The notes under the pieces were generated by a model that made no database searches, was not told the origin of the DNA, and saw only the letters and a program-made list of their open reading frames with translations. Both the position numbers and the translations under genes were made by a program. A stretch of 64,000 bases of DNA, taken from contig QHWB01000064.1 in NCBI GenBank assembly GCA_003222395.1, positions 113,338 to 177,337 on the forward strand, written 5' to 3'. Below are positions 14,714 through 22,869 of this stretch, in pieces. This DNA comes from Acidobacteriota bacterium (GTDB lineage Bacteria; Acidobacteriota; Vicinamibacteria; Vicinamibacterales; CAVVIG01). Position 1 is the first letter of the stretch. Each line of letters begins with the position of its first letter.

Positions 14714-17146
14714 ATGACGCGTCGATGGACAGCATGGAGCGTCGCCGGCGGAGTGGCAACTGGGACGATCTACGCGCTCACACCACTCACGGTGTGCGTC
14801 GTCGTCGTTGCGGCAGTCGTGCTCCCGTTGTTCGGGGCCGGCCTGTCGTCTCGCGACCGGCGATGGCTCACCATCGTCGTTTGCGCGGCAATCGTCGCGC
14901 GCGTGCTCATCGTCGGCGGAATGTTTCTGCGGAACATACAGGTCCACGACGATCAGTTCGTCGGTGCCACATCCGGCGACGAAGCGTATGCAATGTCGCG
15001 GGCCTTGCGGACGCGCGATATCGTGCGAGGCTGGCCGACGACAAAGTACGATTACTTCGTCGCCTATGACGAATACGGACGCAACAGCTTCATCCCCGCG
15101 CTCACGGGGCTGCAGCTGATCTTCGGACCGACGCCCTACAGCCTGCGGCTGCTGAACGCGTTGCTGTTTCTTTGCGCGGCGCTGCTGCTATTTCGGGTTG
15201 CCTACCGCGCGTTCGGACGCGTGACCGCGTTTGGTGGACTGCTGGTGGTGCTCTTCTGGCCGTCGCTTTTTGTCTGGTCGATCTCGCTTCTGAAGGAGCC
15301 TCTCTACTTCTTGTGCGGCGCCGTCGCGGTCACCTGTGCGGTGACGATCGCCGGTGACCCTCGATGGCGCGTGCGCGCGGCGTGCGTGGCCGCGACCGTG
15401 CTGGCGTGGGCGACGATGCGCGACATGCGGCCTGCCGCTCTGGTGCTGGCCGTCGGCGGGCTCGCGACCGGCATCGTCCTGTTCATCTTCACCGCGTCGA
15501 AACGGGCGGCGTTCGTTGCGGTGGCCAGCGCGGTCGCCGCGATCGTGATGCTGTCGCTCGTGCCGCCGCTGCAGCGCCGCGTCGTCGCAGGCGTCGAGGC
15601 GGCCGCAAAAGTGCAGATGGGCCACGTCTTCACCGTCGGGCACGCCTACAAGCTGCTCGACGCCGGTTTTTACGTGAAGCCGGCGACGCCTGCGGCCTCC
15701 TCGCTGACGCTCAGGGCCGATGAAGCTGCTCGATTCGTCGTTCGCGGAGTCCTCAGCTTCGTCCTCGTGCCGCTGCCATGGGAAGTCCAGTCGGCGAGGG
15801 AGCTCGCGTATTTGCCGGAACAGTTGGCCTGGTATGCGCTCGTCGTCCTGCTGCCGCTGGGTGCCTGGGCCGCGCTTGGTCGTGGCCGACTCGCCGCATG
15901 TATGCTCATGGGCTACGCCGCTCCGACGGCGGTCGTCCTCGCGTTGACCAACGGCAACGTGGGCACGCTCCTGCGACTGAGAGGACTGGTGATTCCGTTC
16001 GTCGCGTGGCTGAGCGTCGCGGGAATCGATGCGCTGATGGAACGGTCGAAGCGACTGGTCGACGAACGTGGCCGCGTGTTCGGCCGCGTCAACCTGTTCG
16101 ACGCGGCGCTGATCGCGTTCGCGATCGCGGTCGTGCCGATCGCGTACGGAACCTATCTCTTGTTCCGCGCACCGGCGCTCCGCATCGAATCGGTCGAGCG
16201 CGTCCCAATCACCCGCGAGGAACGTCGCGTCGCGGGAGGCAGCACGCTCACCGCGAAGCTAAAGGTTCGCGGCACCGGGCTGCGGCCGATGCTGCGCGCG
16301 CTGATCGACCAGACGCCCGCGCTCGGGTTCGTATTCGAGGATCCGCATTCCGCCGACGTGCTCGTCGGCGAAGTGCCCGCGGGCGCGCACGATCTGATTC
16401 TGTTCGACGGCGTCCAGGAGGTCGCGCGGGCACCGCGCGCCGTCACGATTCAGTCCGAGCCCTCACCGGAAATGCTCGCGCTCGGCGCGTTCAGCCAGCT
16501 CGACGAAGAAACTGCTGGATCGATCGCCGCCGTTCGCCTCTCTTCGTCGCTGGAGATCGTCAACGCAGGACCGCGGCGTCCCGATGCGAACGGCCGCTGG
16601 CAGCGCGAGGCCGAGATGAGGGTTCAATGCGATCCCGACCCGGCCGGCGAGGGATGCGTCGTCGGCGGTGTCCTGTTGAACGCGCCGCGCCCACCGACGC
16701 TGCAGCTGGTGCTGCCGTCAGGGCGGGTCGTCCCGTTTATCGTGAACGAGCTGCTGCCAAACACACCGCCGCAGTTCGTGACCGCGCGCGTACGCCTCGC
16801 CTCGGCGCCCGAGCCGCTGGCGCTGGTGCGAGTCGGCGATCGCGACGACGTGCTCGACGAGCGCGCGGCGACGGTGGTCGCGGTTGGAAGCCGCCACGCA
16901 ACCGATGTCGACGTGACGATTCGCGCGGGCCTGGATCAATCGCGCGATGGACGGGTCTATCGGGGACGGGCGTTCAAGGCGGGCGCACCGTTCAGGCTGA
17001 GTACCGATCGGTACGGCTGCTTGACGGCGCGCAACGGCGCGCCACGTCGATTCTCGAAACCTCACACGCCGTTGCAGCCGCACGCGCTGCCGCCCGCGAC
17101 TTCACGGCGTTGCCAAGGCGCGAACAAAGCCGATGCTGGCTCGTGA
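14714..17146 (+). CDS. large polytopic membrane protein with C-terminal soluble domain
   Basis: An 810-residue protein. About 11-12 hydrophobic segments span residues 10-480. The first loop carries VGATSGDEAYAMSRAL and DYFVAYDEYGRNSF, a layout like GT-C glycosyltransferases with acidic residues in the first extracytoplasmic loop. Residues about 490-775 form a soluble domain of beta character with no recognised catalytic motif. The last 45 or so residues (from about 17010) turn Pro/Arg-rich and look like wrong-frame sequence, while the adjacent frame encodes a convincing two-helix segment to 17283, so a frameshift or overlapping small gene is suspected. A 185-base gap separates it from the bactofilin gene. 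Function is inferred only from architecture and neighbours. Confidence 0.6.
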   Translation: MTRRWTAWSVAGGVATGTIYALTPLTVCVVVVAAVVLPLFGAGLSSRDRRWLTIVVCAAIVARVLIVGGMFLRNIQVHDDQFVGATSGDEAYAMSRALRTRDIVRGWPTTKYDYFVAYDEYGRNSFIPALTGLQLIFGPTPYSLRLLNALLFLCAALLLFRVAYRAFGRVTAFGGLLVVLFWPSLFVWSISLLKEPLYFLCGAVAVTCAVTIAGDPRWRVRAACVAATVLAWATMRDMRPAALVLAVGGLATGIVLFIFTASKRAAFVAVASAVAAIVMLSLVPPLQRRVVAGVEAAAKVQMGHVFTVGHAYKLLDAGFYVKPATPAASSLTLRADEAARFVVRGVLSFVLVPLPWEVQSARELAYLPEQLAWYALVVLLPLGAWAALGRGRLAACMLMGYAAPTAVVLALTNGNVGTLLRLRGLVIPFVAWLSVAGIDALMERSKRLVDERGRVFGRVNLFDAALIAFAIAVVPIAYGTYLLFRAPALRIESVERVPITREERRVAGGSTLTAKLKVRGTGLRPMLRALIDQTPALGFVFEDPHSADVLVGEVPAGAHDLILFDGVQEVARAPRAVTIQSEPSPEMLALGAFSQLDEETAGSIAAVRLSSSLEIVNAGPRRPDANGRWQREAEMRVQCDPDPAGEGCVVGGVLLNAPRPPTLQLVLPSGRVVPFIVNELLPNTPPQFVTARVRLASAPEPLALVRVGDRDDVLDERAATVVAVGSRHATDVDVTIRAGLDQSRDGRVYRGRAFKAGAPFRLSTDRYGCLTARNGAPRRFSKPHTPLQPHALPPATSRRCQGANKADAGS

Positions 17147-17283
17147 TGACTGCGGTCGCCGTCGTGACGTACGCCGCCGTCTCGGCGACGCTACCGGCCC
17201 GCTCCACGGCGATCGTGCCACTCGGCAGCGCGATACTCGGCGCTATCGGCTGCGCCTGCGCCGCGCTGCCATTCCGAAAATAG
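17017..17283 (+). CDS. candidate small two-helix membrane ORF (start unclear)
   Basis: The frame one base off the preceding gene encodes sequence far more protein-like than that gene's own tail: LLDGAQRRATSILETSHAV, then DFTALPRREQSRCWL, then two hydrophobic helices (MTAVAVVTYAAVSATLP and STAIVPLGSAILGAIG) before a stop at 17283. No ATG, GTG or TTG start precedes the charged region; CTG at 17017 is the coordinate used, and ATG at 17146 would keep only about 45 residues. It may be a separate small envelope protein with a damaged start, or the true C-terminus of the preceding protein after a one-base indel near 17010. It overlaps the amidotransferase gene tail-to-tail. Confidence 0.35.
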   Translation: MLDGAQRRATSILETSHAVAAARAAARDFTALPRREQSRCWLVMTAVAVVTYAAVSATLPARSTAIVPLGSAILGAIGCACAALPFRK

Positions 17284-19158
17284 CTGAAGCCATCGTTCGA
17301 AGCAGATGAGCGCCCAGAGCTGAGGGCCAAGATTCGCGGCGCCCGAGAGGTGGCGGCTCACCACGTCGTGCACGAACGTCGGCGAGAGCATGGTGCGATA
17401 GCGGGCGTTCGGCGACAGCAGCAAGTCGCGCGTGTAGTCACGCAGGCTGCCGCGAAACCAGGTGCCGAGCGGGACGCCGAACCCCATCTTGCCGCGTCGC
17501 TCGATTTCAGGCGGCAACAGATCTGCGAACGCGTCGCGCAGAATCGCTTTCGTCCGGCGCCCCTCGACCTTCATCGCGTCGGGCAGCGCGGCCACGAACT
17601 CGATGAGCGCGCGATCCAGAAACGGTGATCGCGCCTCTAGCGAGTTCGCCATGGTGCACCGATCCGTCTTCACCAGGAGATCGTCGAGCAGGTACGAGGT
17701 GAAGTTCGCGTGCAGCAGACGGCTGAGCGTCGAGCGCCCTTCCATCCGCGGCCGCTCCGGCGCGATGTAGTGAAGCTTGTCGACGGGTTTCACCGCCGAG
17801 GTGAAATCCGGATGCAGCAGCGCCTCCAAGTCGTCGAAAAATATCGCATTCCACATCGTCAGCCGCTCGAACAGCGGGAGATTCGCGCCTCGGAAGAACC
17901 GCTGGGCGCCGGCGAGCCGATGACGCTCGTGCGACGGCGAGCCGATCGCGGAAAACATCGCCCGTCCGGCCCGGCGCGCCGCCGCGGGCAGGCGCTCGGC
18001 CCACAGCGCGGCCATGAAGCGCGAATATCCCGCGAACAGTTCGTCGCCGCCATCGCCGGTGAGGACGACCGTCACCTTTTGCCGGGTGAGCTTCGAAACG
18101 ATATAGGTCGGCACCGCCGACGAATCACCGAACGGGCCATCGTGATGCCAGACGAGCGTGTCGATGAGATCGATCGCCGCCGGCGAGACGCGAAACTCCG
18201 TGTGATCCGTCCTGAACCGGTGGGCCACCTGGCGAGCGAACGCGGTTTCGTCGTACGCGGCGTCGCCTTCGAATCCAATGCTGAACGTCTTGACGGGCTC
18301 GGCCATCGCGCGGCTCATCAACCCGACGACAATGGTCGAATCGATGCCGCCGCTCAGAAACGCGCCGAGCGGCACGTCGCTGACCAGACGACGCTCTACT
18401 GCGGCGGCGACGCGTTCGCGAACACCCGCAATCGCCGCTGCTCGATCGATCCGCGGCACCTCGTCGGCGGGTGGAAATTCGATCTGCCAATAGCGCCGCG
18501 ACGCGCTGCGGCCGACCGCGTCGATCGTCATGTACGATCCCGGCTCGATCTGAAAGACTCGCTTGTAGAACGTCGCCGGATTGGGCACGTACCCGTGGAT
18601 GAAGTAATACGGGATTGCCTCGAAATCGATCTCGAGGGGCGCGTCGGAACGGCCGAAAAACGATTTCATCTCGGATGCGAACGCGAACATTCGATCGGAG
18701 CGATAGCAAAACAGCGGCTTCTTGCCCGCGCGATCGCGGGCGAGCGTCAGCCGCTGGAGGTTGTCGTCCCAGATCGCGATGGCGAACATCCCATCGAGCT
18801 CGGCGACGCACTCCGGTCCTTTGTCCTCGTACAGATGAACGATGGTTTCCGTGTCGCTGCGCGATCGGAATCGATGGCCTCGCGCGACGAGACGATCGCG
18901 CAGCTCCCTGAAGTTGTAGATTTCGCCGTTGAACACCAGCTGCACCGTTCCGTCTTCGTTCGCCATCGGCTGGCTCGCATTGACCGTCAGATCGATGATC
19001 CGCAGCCGGCGGAACCCGAATCCCAAATGACCGCTGGGCGACGTGTACACCCCGTCGCTGTCGGGCCCGCGATGCAGAAGCCGATCGCGCATGGCGATCA
19101 GTCCGCCCGCGTGCACCGGCCGTCCGTCGAACCTCAATTCACCGCAGATGCCGCACAT
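17191..19158 (-). CDS. asnB: asparagine synthase-type glutamine amidotransferase (first copy)
   Basis: A 655-residue class II amidotransferase. Met1 is followed by Cys2 (MCGICGELRF), the nucleophile exposed after Met removal, so the start at 19158 is firm. The glutaminase half includes HRGPDSDG and FNGEIYNFRELRDRL. The synthetase half carries the ATP pyrophosphatase loop FLSGGIDSTIVV near residues 268-278 and LTGDGGDELFAGYSRF. In polysaccharide loci such enzymes often amidate hexuronic acids (as proposed for WbpS) rather than make asparagine; that role is inferred here from context. The last 30-35 residues (after CFERWLQLF) look like run-on beyond the usual end. It lies 20 bases after the M1-like lipoprotein gene on the same strand. 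Confidence 0.88.
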   Translation of the reverse strand: MCGICGELRFDGRPVHAGGLIAMRDRLLHRGPDSDGVYTSPSGHLGFGFRRLRIIDLTVNASQPMANEDGTVQLVFNGEIYNFRELRDRLVARGHRFRSRSDTETIVHLYEDKGPECVAELDGMFAIAIWDDNLQRLTLARDRAGKKPLFCYRSDRMFAFASEMKSFFGRSDAPLEIDFEAIPYYFIHGYVPNPATFYKRVFQIEPGSYMTIDAVGRSASRRYWQIEFPPADEVPRIDRAAAIAGVRERVAAAVERRLVSDVPLGAFLSGGIDSTIVVGLMSRAMAEPVKTFSIGFEGDAAYDETAFARQVAHRFRTDHTEFRVSPAAIDLIDTLVWHHDGPFGDSSAVPTYIVSKLTRQKVTVVLTGDGGDELFAGYSRFMAALWAERLPAAARRAGRAMFSAIGSPSHERHRLAGAQRFFRGANLPLFERLTMWNAIFFDDLEALLHPDFTSAVKPVDKLHYIAPERPRMEGRSTLSRLLHANFTSYLLDDLLVKTDRCTMANSLEARSPFLDRALIEFVAALPDAMKVEGRRTKAILRDAFADLLPPEIERRGKMGFGVPLGTWFRGSLRDYTRDLLLSPNARYRTMLSPTFVHDVVSRHLSGAANLGPQLWALICFERWLQLFSEWQRGAGAADSAEYRAAEWHDRRGAGR

Positions 19159-19178
19159 GCTGGATCCATCGCGTGGCG

Positions 19179-20375
19179 CTACACGAATACCGCATAGGTC
19201 AGGAGGACGTTTTCGAGCCAGAGCGACCATTGCGCCGACCAGCGCCTCGCGGCCGATCCGCTCCGTGGCGACAACGTTTGGCTGTTGTTCGTCTGGTGAA
19301 CGTCGAGGACCACGACGCGCGCAGGATCGACCGTCGCCGACCGCGCGCGTGCGGCGCCGCGGTAGACGAACGTCTTGTGCCGCTCGCGGCCGTCCCAATG
19401 ATCTTCGATCTCGGCGCCATCTTCGAACGCGACCTGGACCGTGATGCCGCGTCCGTTCTCGAACGGCCCGACTCGCGGCCGGCTCGTCCCGGTGAACAAT
19501 CCATCTCCCAGCCGAGCGACCGTGACGGTCGTTTCGTACGTCCCGTCCGCGTCGCGGCTGCTCGTCAGGTTCTGGAGCGCGTAGTCGAACGTCACCGCTG
19601 GGTCGAACGCCTGCGCGAAGAGCCACGAGAGGTCCTGACCGCTCGTCGCCGAAACGACTTGCTCGAAGTGTTCGATCGAGACGGGCCCGTCACGGCCGGA
19701 GCGGATGAACTCTGCCAGCGCGCCGTCGAGAACCGGGTGGCTGAGCCAGCGTTCGAGCGTATTGAGCATCAGCAGACATCGCGCTGGGGAGTCGGCGGAA
19801 CTCGTGAACGGTTCACCCACCATTTCCGGCAGCGCGCGAACCCGGATGAACCACGGCACGAACCCGCCGAATGCGCGCGCTTCGAGCATCGCGTAGCCGG
19901 GCGGGTTGTTCTCTCCCTGAAACGTCGCTGCCACGGCGCGTCGCGCGGTGTATTCGACCAGGCCATTCACGAACCACGCTGGCAGCGCGCGAGCATCGAC
20001 GAGATCCAGCCAGTACCGCCGGCCGAGCGCCCGCGCTGTGGCGAGCTCGGGCCTCATGGCCGTCGGCGTCGACCACCACGGCGTGGCGTCGAGCAGCACG
20101 ACCGAACGATCCGTCCACGCATCATGACGTCGCGGCGGATCGACGATCGTCAGCGACGTCTGCGGAAACGGCACCCAGCGCGAGACCGTCGCGAGGAACG
20201 CGGCAGCGGCGCGAAGGTACCGCGGCGCGTCGCGCCGGTGCTCGGCACGGGCGACGGCACGGACATCGATCGCAACGCCGTCGCCCGATGCGAAGCGGTC
20301 GCCGAGCTCGATGGCGCCGGAGGCGCGGCATCCCGCCAATCCGATCGCGAGCGTAGCGGCGATCACGCAGCGCAT
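19179..20375 (-). CDS. M1-peptidase-like lipoprotein lacking the zinc site
   Basis: A 398-residue lipoprotein: MRCVIAATLAIGLAGCRASG has a short n-region, a hydrophobic core and a lipobox with Cys near residue 16. The middle and C-terminal parts resemble gluzincin (M1) peptidases: LPAWFVNGLVEYTAR aligns with the family WLNEGFAxY helix, and SIEHFEQVVSATSGQDLSWL with the later helical region. But the HExxH helix that should precede it reads ALGRRYWLDLVD, and the NEG glutamate is missing (VNG), so zinc binding is not expected. It ends in a hydrophobic WLENVLLTYAVFV segment. It is probably a non-catalytic, perhaps binding or scaffolding, protein. The upstream half of the long frame before 20375 is Arg-rich shadow and was discarded. 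Confidence 0.6.
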   Translation of the reverse strand: MRCVIAATLAIGLAGCRASGAIELGDRFASGDGVAIDVRAVARAEHRRDAPRYLRAAAAFLATVSRWVPFPQTSLTIVDPPRRHDAWTDRSVVLLDATPWWSTPTAMRPELATARALGRRYWLDLVDARALPAWFVNGLVEYTARRAVAATFQGENNPPGYAMLEARAFGGFVPWFIRVRALPEMVGEPFTSSADSPARCLLMLNTLERWLSHPVLDGALAEFIRSGRDGPVSIEHFEQVVSATSGQDLSWLFAQAFDPAVTFDYALQNLTSSRDADGTYETTVTVARLGDGLFTGTSRPRVGPFENGRGITVQVAFEDGAEIEDHWDGRERHKTFVYRGAARARSATVDPARVVVLDVHQTNNSQTLSPRSGSAARRWSAQWSLWLENVLLTYAVFV

Positions 20376-20392
20376 TGATAGAATGCCCGACG

Positions 20393-22069
20393 GTGTCCCG
20401 CTCCTCGAGCCCGCGTGTCGACCGTCGAGTTTTTCTGAAGGCAACTGCCGGCGCCGCGATCCTGCCGTTTGCCCCGCGCACGGCAGCCGCCGAAACGCTG
20501 TACAACGGCATCCGCCTCGCACATCCGTGGCCGCCGGTGCGCCGCAGTCTGTCGCTCGATCCCGTGCCTCCACCGTACCTGATCGATCGACCCGACGTCG
20601 TGCCCATCGACGTCGGACGTCAACTGTTCGTCGATGATTTCCTCATCGAGGAGACGTCGCTGGCGCGAACATTCCATCGGCCCGAGTACCACGCCGGCAA
20701 TCCGATTCTGTGGCCGAGTACCGCATGGGAGAAGCACGACGACTACGCCCTGCGGACCAAGACTCGGTCGAACCCCGCAGCAATGCCCTTCAGCGACGGC
20801 ATCTTTTACGACGCCGACGATCGCCTGTTCAAGATGTGGTACATGGGCGGGTACTCGCAGAACACCTGTTATGCCACGTCGCCGGACGGCATCGAGTGGA
20901 CCAGGCCGACGCTCGACGTCGTTCGCGGCACCAACATCGTGCTGGCCGGCTTTCGTGATTCGTCGACGGTGTGGCTCGATCCGATCGACAGTGACCGGTC
21001 GCGACGATACAAGATGGCGCGTTGGTACGACCACTATATGGAGCTGTCCGCGTCAGCGGACGGCATCCATTGGCGCGCGATGGGCCGCACCGGACCCACG
21101 GGCGACCGAACGACCTTCTTCTACAATCCGTTCCGGCGTGTGTGGGTGTACAGTATTCGATCCGACTTCGTCGACGATCGGACGCGCCATCGGCTGTATT
21201 GGGAGACGCCCGATCTTTTCTCCAACGTCCAGTGGCGACGCACCGAGCCGACCTTGTGGGCGGGCGCTGACAGGGCCGACCCGCAACGGCCCGAGTACAA
21301 GATTTTTCCGGAGCTCTACAACCTCGACTGCGTCGCGTACGAAAGTCTCCTGCTGGGACTGTTCACGATCTGGCGCGGAGAACAACCGACGCGCGAGAAG
21401 CCCAACGACGTGTGCGTGGGGTTCAGTCGAGACGGGTTCCATTGGGATCGTCCCGATCGCCGCGCGTTTCTGCCAGTGTCGGAGCACGTCGGGGACTGGA
21501 ACTGGGCGAACGTGCAGTCGGCCGGCGGATGTTGCCTGATCGTGGGCGATCGGCTGCTGTTCTATGTCAGCGGACGTCGCGGCGTGCCGGGGACGGGCGA
21601 TCCCGGCGTGTGCAGCACTGGAGTGGCGACGCTCAGGCGCGACGGGTTCGCGTCGATGGACAGCGACGGCCAGCGTCCGCGCGTTCAGCGCGTTTCGCCT
21701 TCCATCGCAGCAGCGACGCTGACGACGCGGCCAGTGAGGTTTTCCGGACGCTACTTGTTCGTCAATACGGACGTCGACATGCCAGCCGGAAGCATGCGAG
21801 TCGAAGTGCTCGACCGGGACGGCCGTCCGATCGGCCCGTATTCGATCGACGCGTGCAATCCCGTCCGCGCGGACAGTACGCGCGCCCGCGTCACGTGGAC
21901 CAGTGCAGCCGATCTCGGCGCAGTGTCCGGCGAGATCGTACGCTTTCGTTTTCACCTGAGCAGCGCCCGCCTGTACGCGTTCTGGGTGTCGGCCTCGCCC
22001 ACGGGCGCCAGCCACGGATTCGCTGCTGCGGGCGGTCCGGGACTGCGCGGAATCGCCGACGCCGGCTAG
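20393..22069 (+). CDS. Tat-exported beta-propeller protein (glycoside-hydrolase-like fold)
   Basis: About 558 residues. The N-terminus has a twin-arginine signal: DRRVFLKATAGAAILPFAP, so it is exported folded. The body contains LFVDDFLIEETSL, FSDGIFYDADDRLFKMWYMG, CYATSPDGIEWTRP and VCVGFSRDGFHWDRP. These repeated S-x-D-G-x-x-W strings are typical of five-bladed beta-propellers related to GH32/GH43/GH130-type enzymes. I do not see enough to name a substrate. GTG at 20393 gives the best Tat n-region; TTG at 20375 would add six residues. The divergent lipoprotein gene starts only 17 bases away, so the two promoters must lie inside each other's coding sequence. It ends tail-to-tail with the DUF218 gene, overlapping four bases. 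Confidence 0.65.
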   Translation: MSRSSSPRVDRRVFLKATAGAAILPFAPRTAAAETLYNGIRLAHPWPPVRRSLSLDPVPPPYLIDRPDVVPIDVGRQLFVDDFLIEETSLARTFHRPEYHAGNPILWPSTAWEKHDDYALRTKTRSNPAAMPFSDGIFYDADDRLFKMWYMGGYSQNTCYATSPDGIEWTRPTLDVVRGTNIVLAGFRDSSTVWLDPIDSDRSRRYKMARWYDHYMELSASADGIHWRAMGRTGPTGDRTTFFYNPFRRVWVYSIRSDFVDDRTRHRLYWETPDLFSNVQWRRTEPTLWAGADRADPQRPEYKIFPELYNLDCVAYESLLLGLFTIWRGEQPTREKPNDVCVGFSRDGFHWDRPDRRAFLPVSEHVGDWNWANVQSAGGCCLIVGDRLLFYVSGRRGVPGTGDPGVCSTGVATLRRDGFASMDSDGQRPRVQRVSPSIAAATLTTRPVRFSGRYLFVNTDVDMPAGSMRVEVLDRDGRPIGPYSIDACNPVRADSTRARVTWTSAADLGAVSGEIVRFRFHLSSARLYAFWVSASPTGASHGFAAAGGPGLRGIADAG

Positions 22070-22848
22070 ACCGTCCACCCTCGCAGCCAGTAGTAAATCG
22101 TCGCGGCGTATTCGTAGATGGCATTGTCCGAATGCCAAAGCGATCGGGAGTCCGGCATCAGCCACGCCCGCAAGGCGATCTGTAAGGAAGGCGCCGGCGA
22201 CGCCGACGGGACGGGATCGAACCCCGCTGCGTGGAATACCGCAAGCGAGCGGCGCATGTGTGCGGCCGACGTCACCAGCACGAAACGCTGGACCTTGTGC
22301 GCCCGCAGCAGCGGTCCGACGAGCGTGGCCTGCTCGCGGGTCGTTTTCGACGCCGAGTCCTCGACGATCACGTCGGGCGCGACGCCCGCCTTGACCAGAA
22401 CGTCCCGCAGCAATTCGCTCTCGGGCTTCAGCTGCAGATCGGGCCGCGGAATGCCGCCCGACGCGATCACCAGCCTGGCTCCGATCTTCCTCGCAACACG
22501 CGCGGCTTCCAGCGCGCGCACCAGGCTGTCAAGGTTCAGCGTGCCGGCAACCAGCCCGCCGACTTCGGTGGTGAGAATGCCCCCGCCGAGAACGACAACG
22601 GCATCCGCGCCTCTCGCATCGCCGACGCTCATGACACGCGTCGCGCCGCGGCTCAGCGGGTAATTGAGCGCGAACGCGCCTATCGGCGTTGCGGCAAACC
22701 AGAAGCCGAGGACGGCGACCGTCAGGTATGCGCGCGGGCCTCTGGACATCGGACGCCGCCACAACCACACGACGCCAATCGCCAGCACCAGGAGCAGGGC
22801 CAGCGGCGACGACAGATGCAGTTGCTCCTTGACGAAGTCGAGAATCAC
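22066..22848 (-). CDS. DUF218 (YdcF/ElyC/SanA-like) membrane protein
   Basis: A 260-residue protein with two N-terminal hydrophobic segments (residues about 14-30 and 40-62) and a C-terminal DUF218 domain: ADAVVVLGGGI, ALEAARVARKIGARLVIASG, DSASKTTREQA, FVLVTSAAHMRRSLAVF. Relatives such as ElyC and SanA act in envelope and undecaprenyl-carrier metabolism by unknown chemistry. It is the last gene of the minus-strand operon that starts with the GT2 gene at 28084, 21 bases after the WecA-like fusion gene, fitting a role in lipid-carrier-linked glycan synthesis. A second DUF218 domain, fused to a glycosyltransferase, lies at 33273-35114 and ends with the same YxxxxxYWxxGW tail. Confidence 0.8.
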   Translation of the reverse strand: MILDFVKEQLHLSSPLALLLVLAIGVVWLWRRPMSRGPRAYLTVAVLGFWFAATPIGAFALNYPLSRGATRVMSVGDARGADAVVVLGGGILTTEVGGLVAGTLNLDSLVRALEAARVARKIGARLVIASGGIPRPDLQLKPESELLRDVLVKAGVAPDVIVEDSASKTTREQATLVGPLLRAHKVQRFVLVTSAAHMRRSLAVFHAAGFDPVPSASPAPSLQIALRAWLMPDSRSLWHSDNAIYEYAATIYYWLRGWTV

Positions 22849-22869
22849 CGGCCAGCGGGGAAGAACTCG

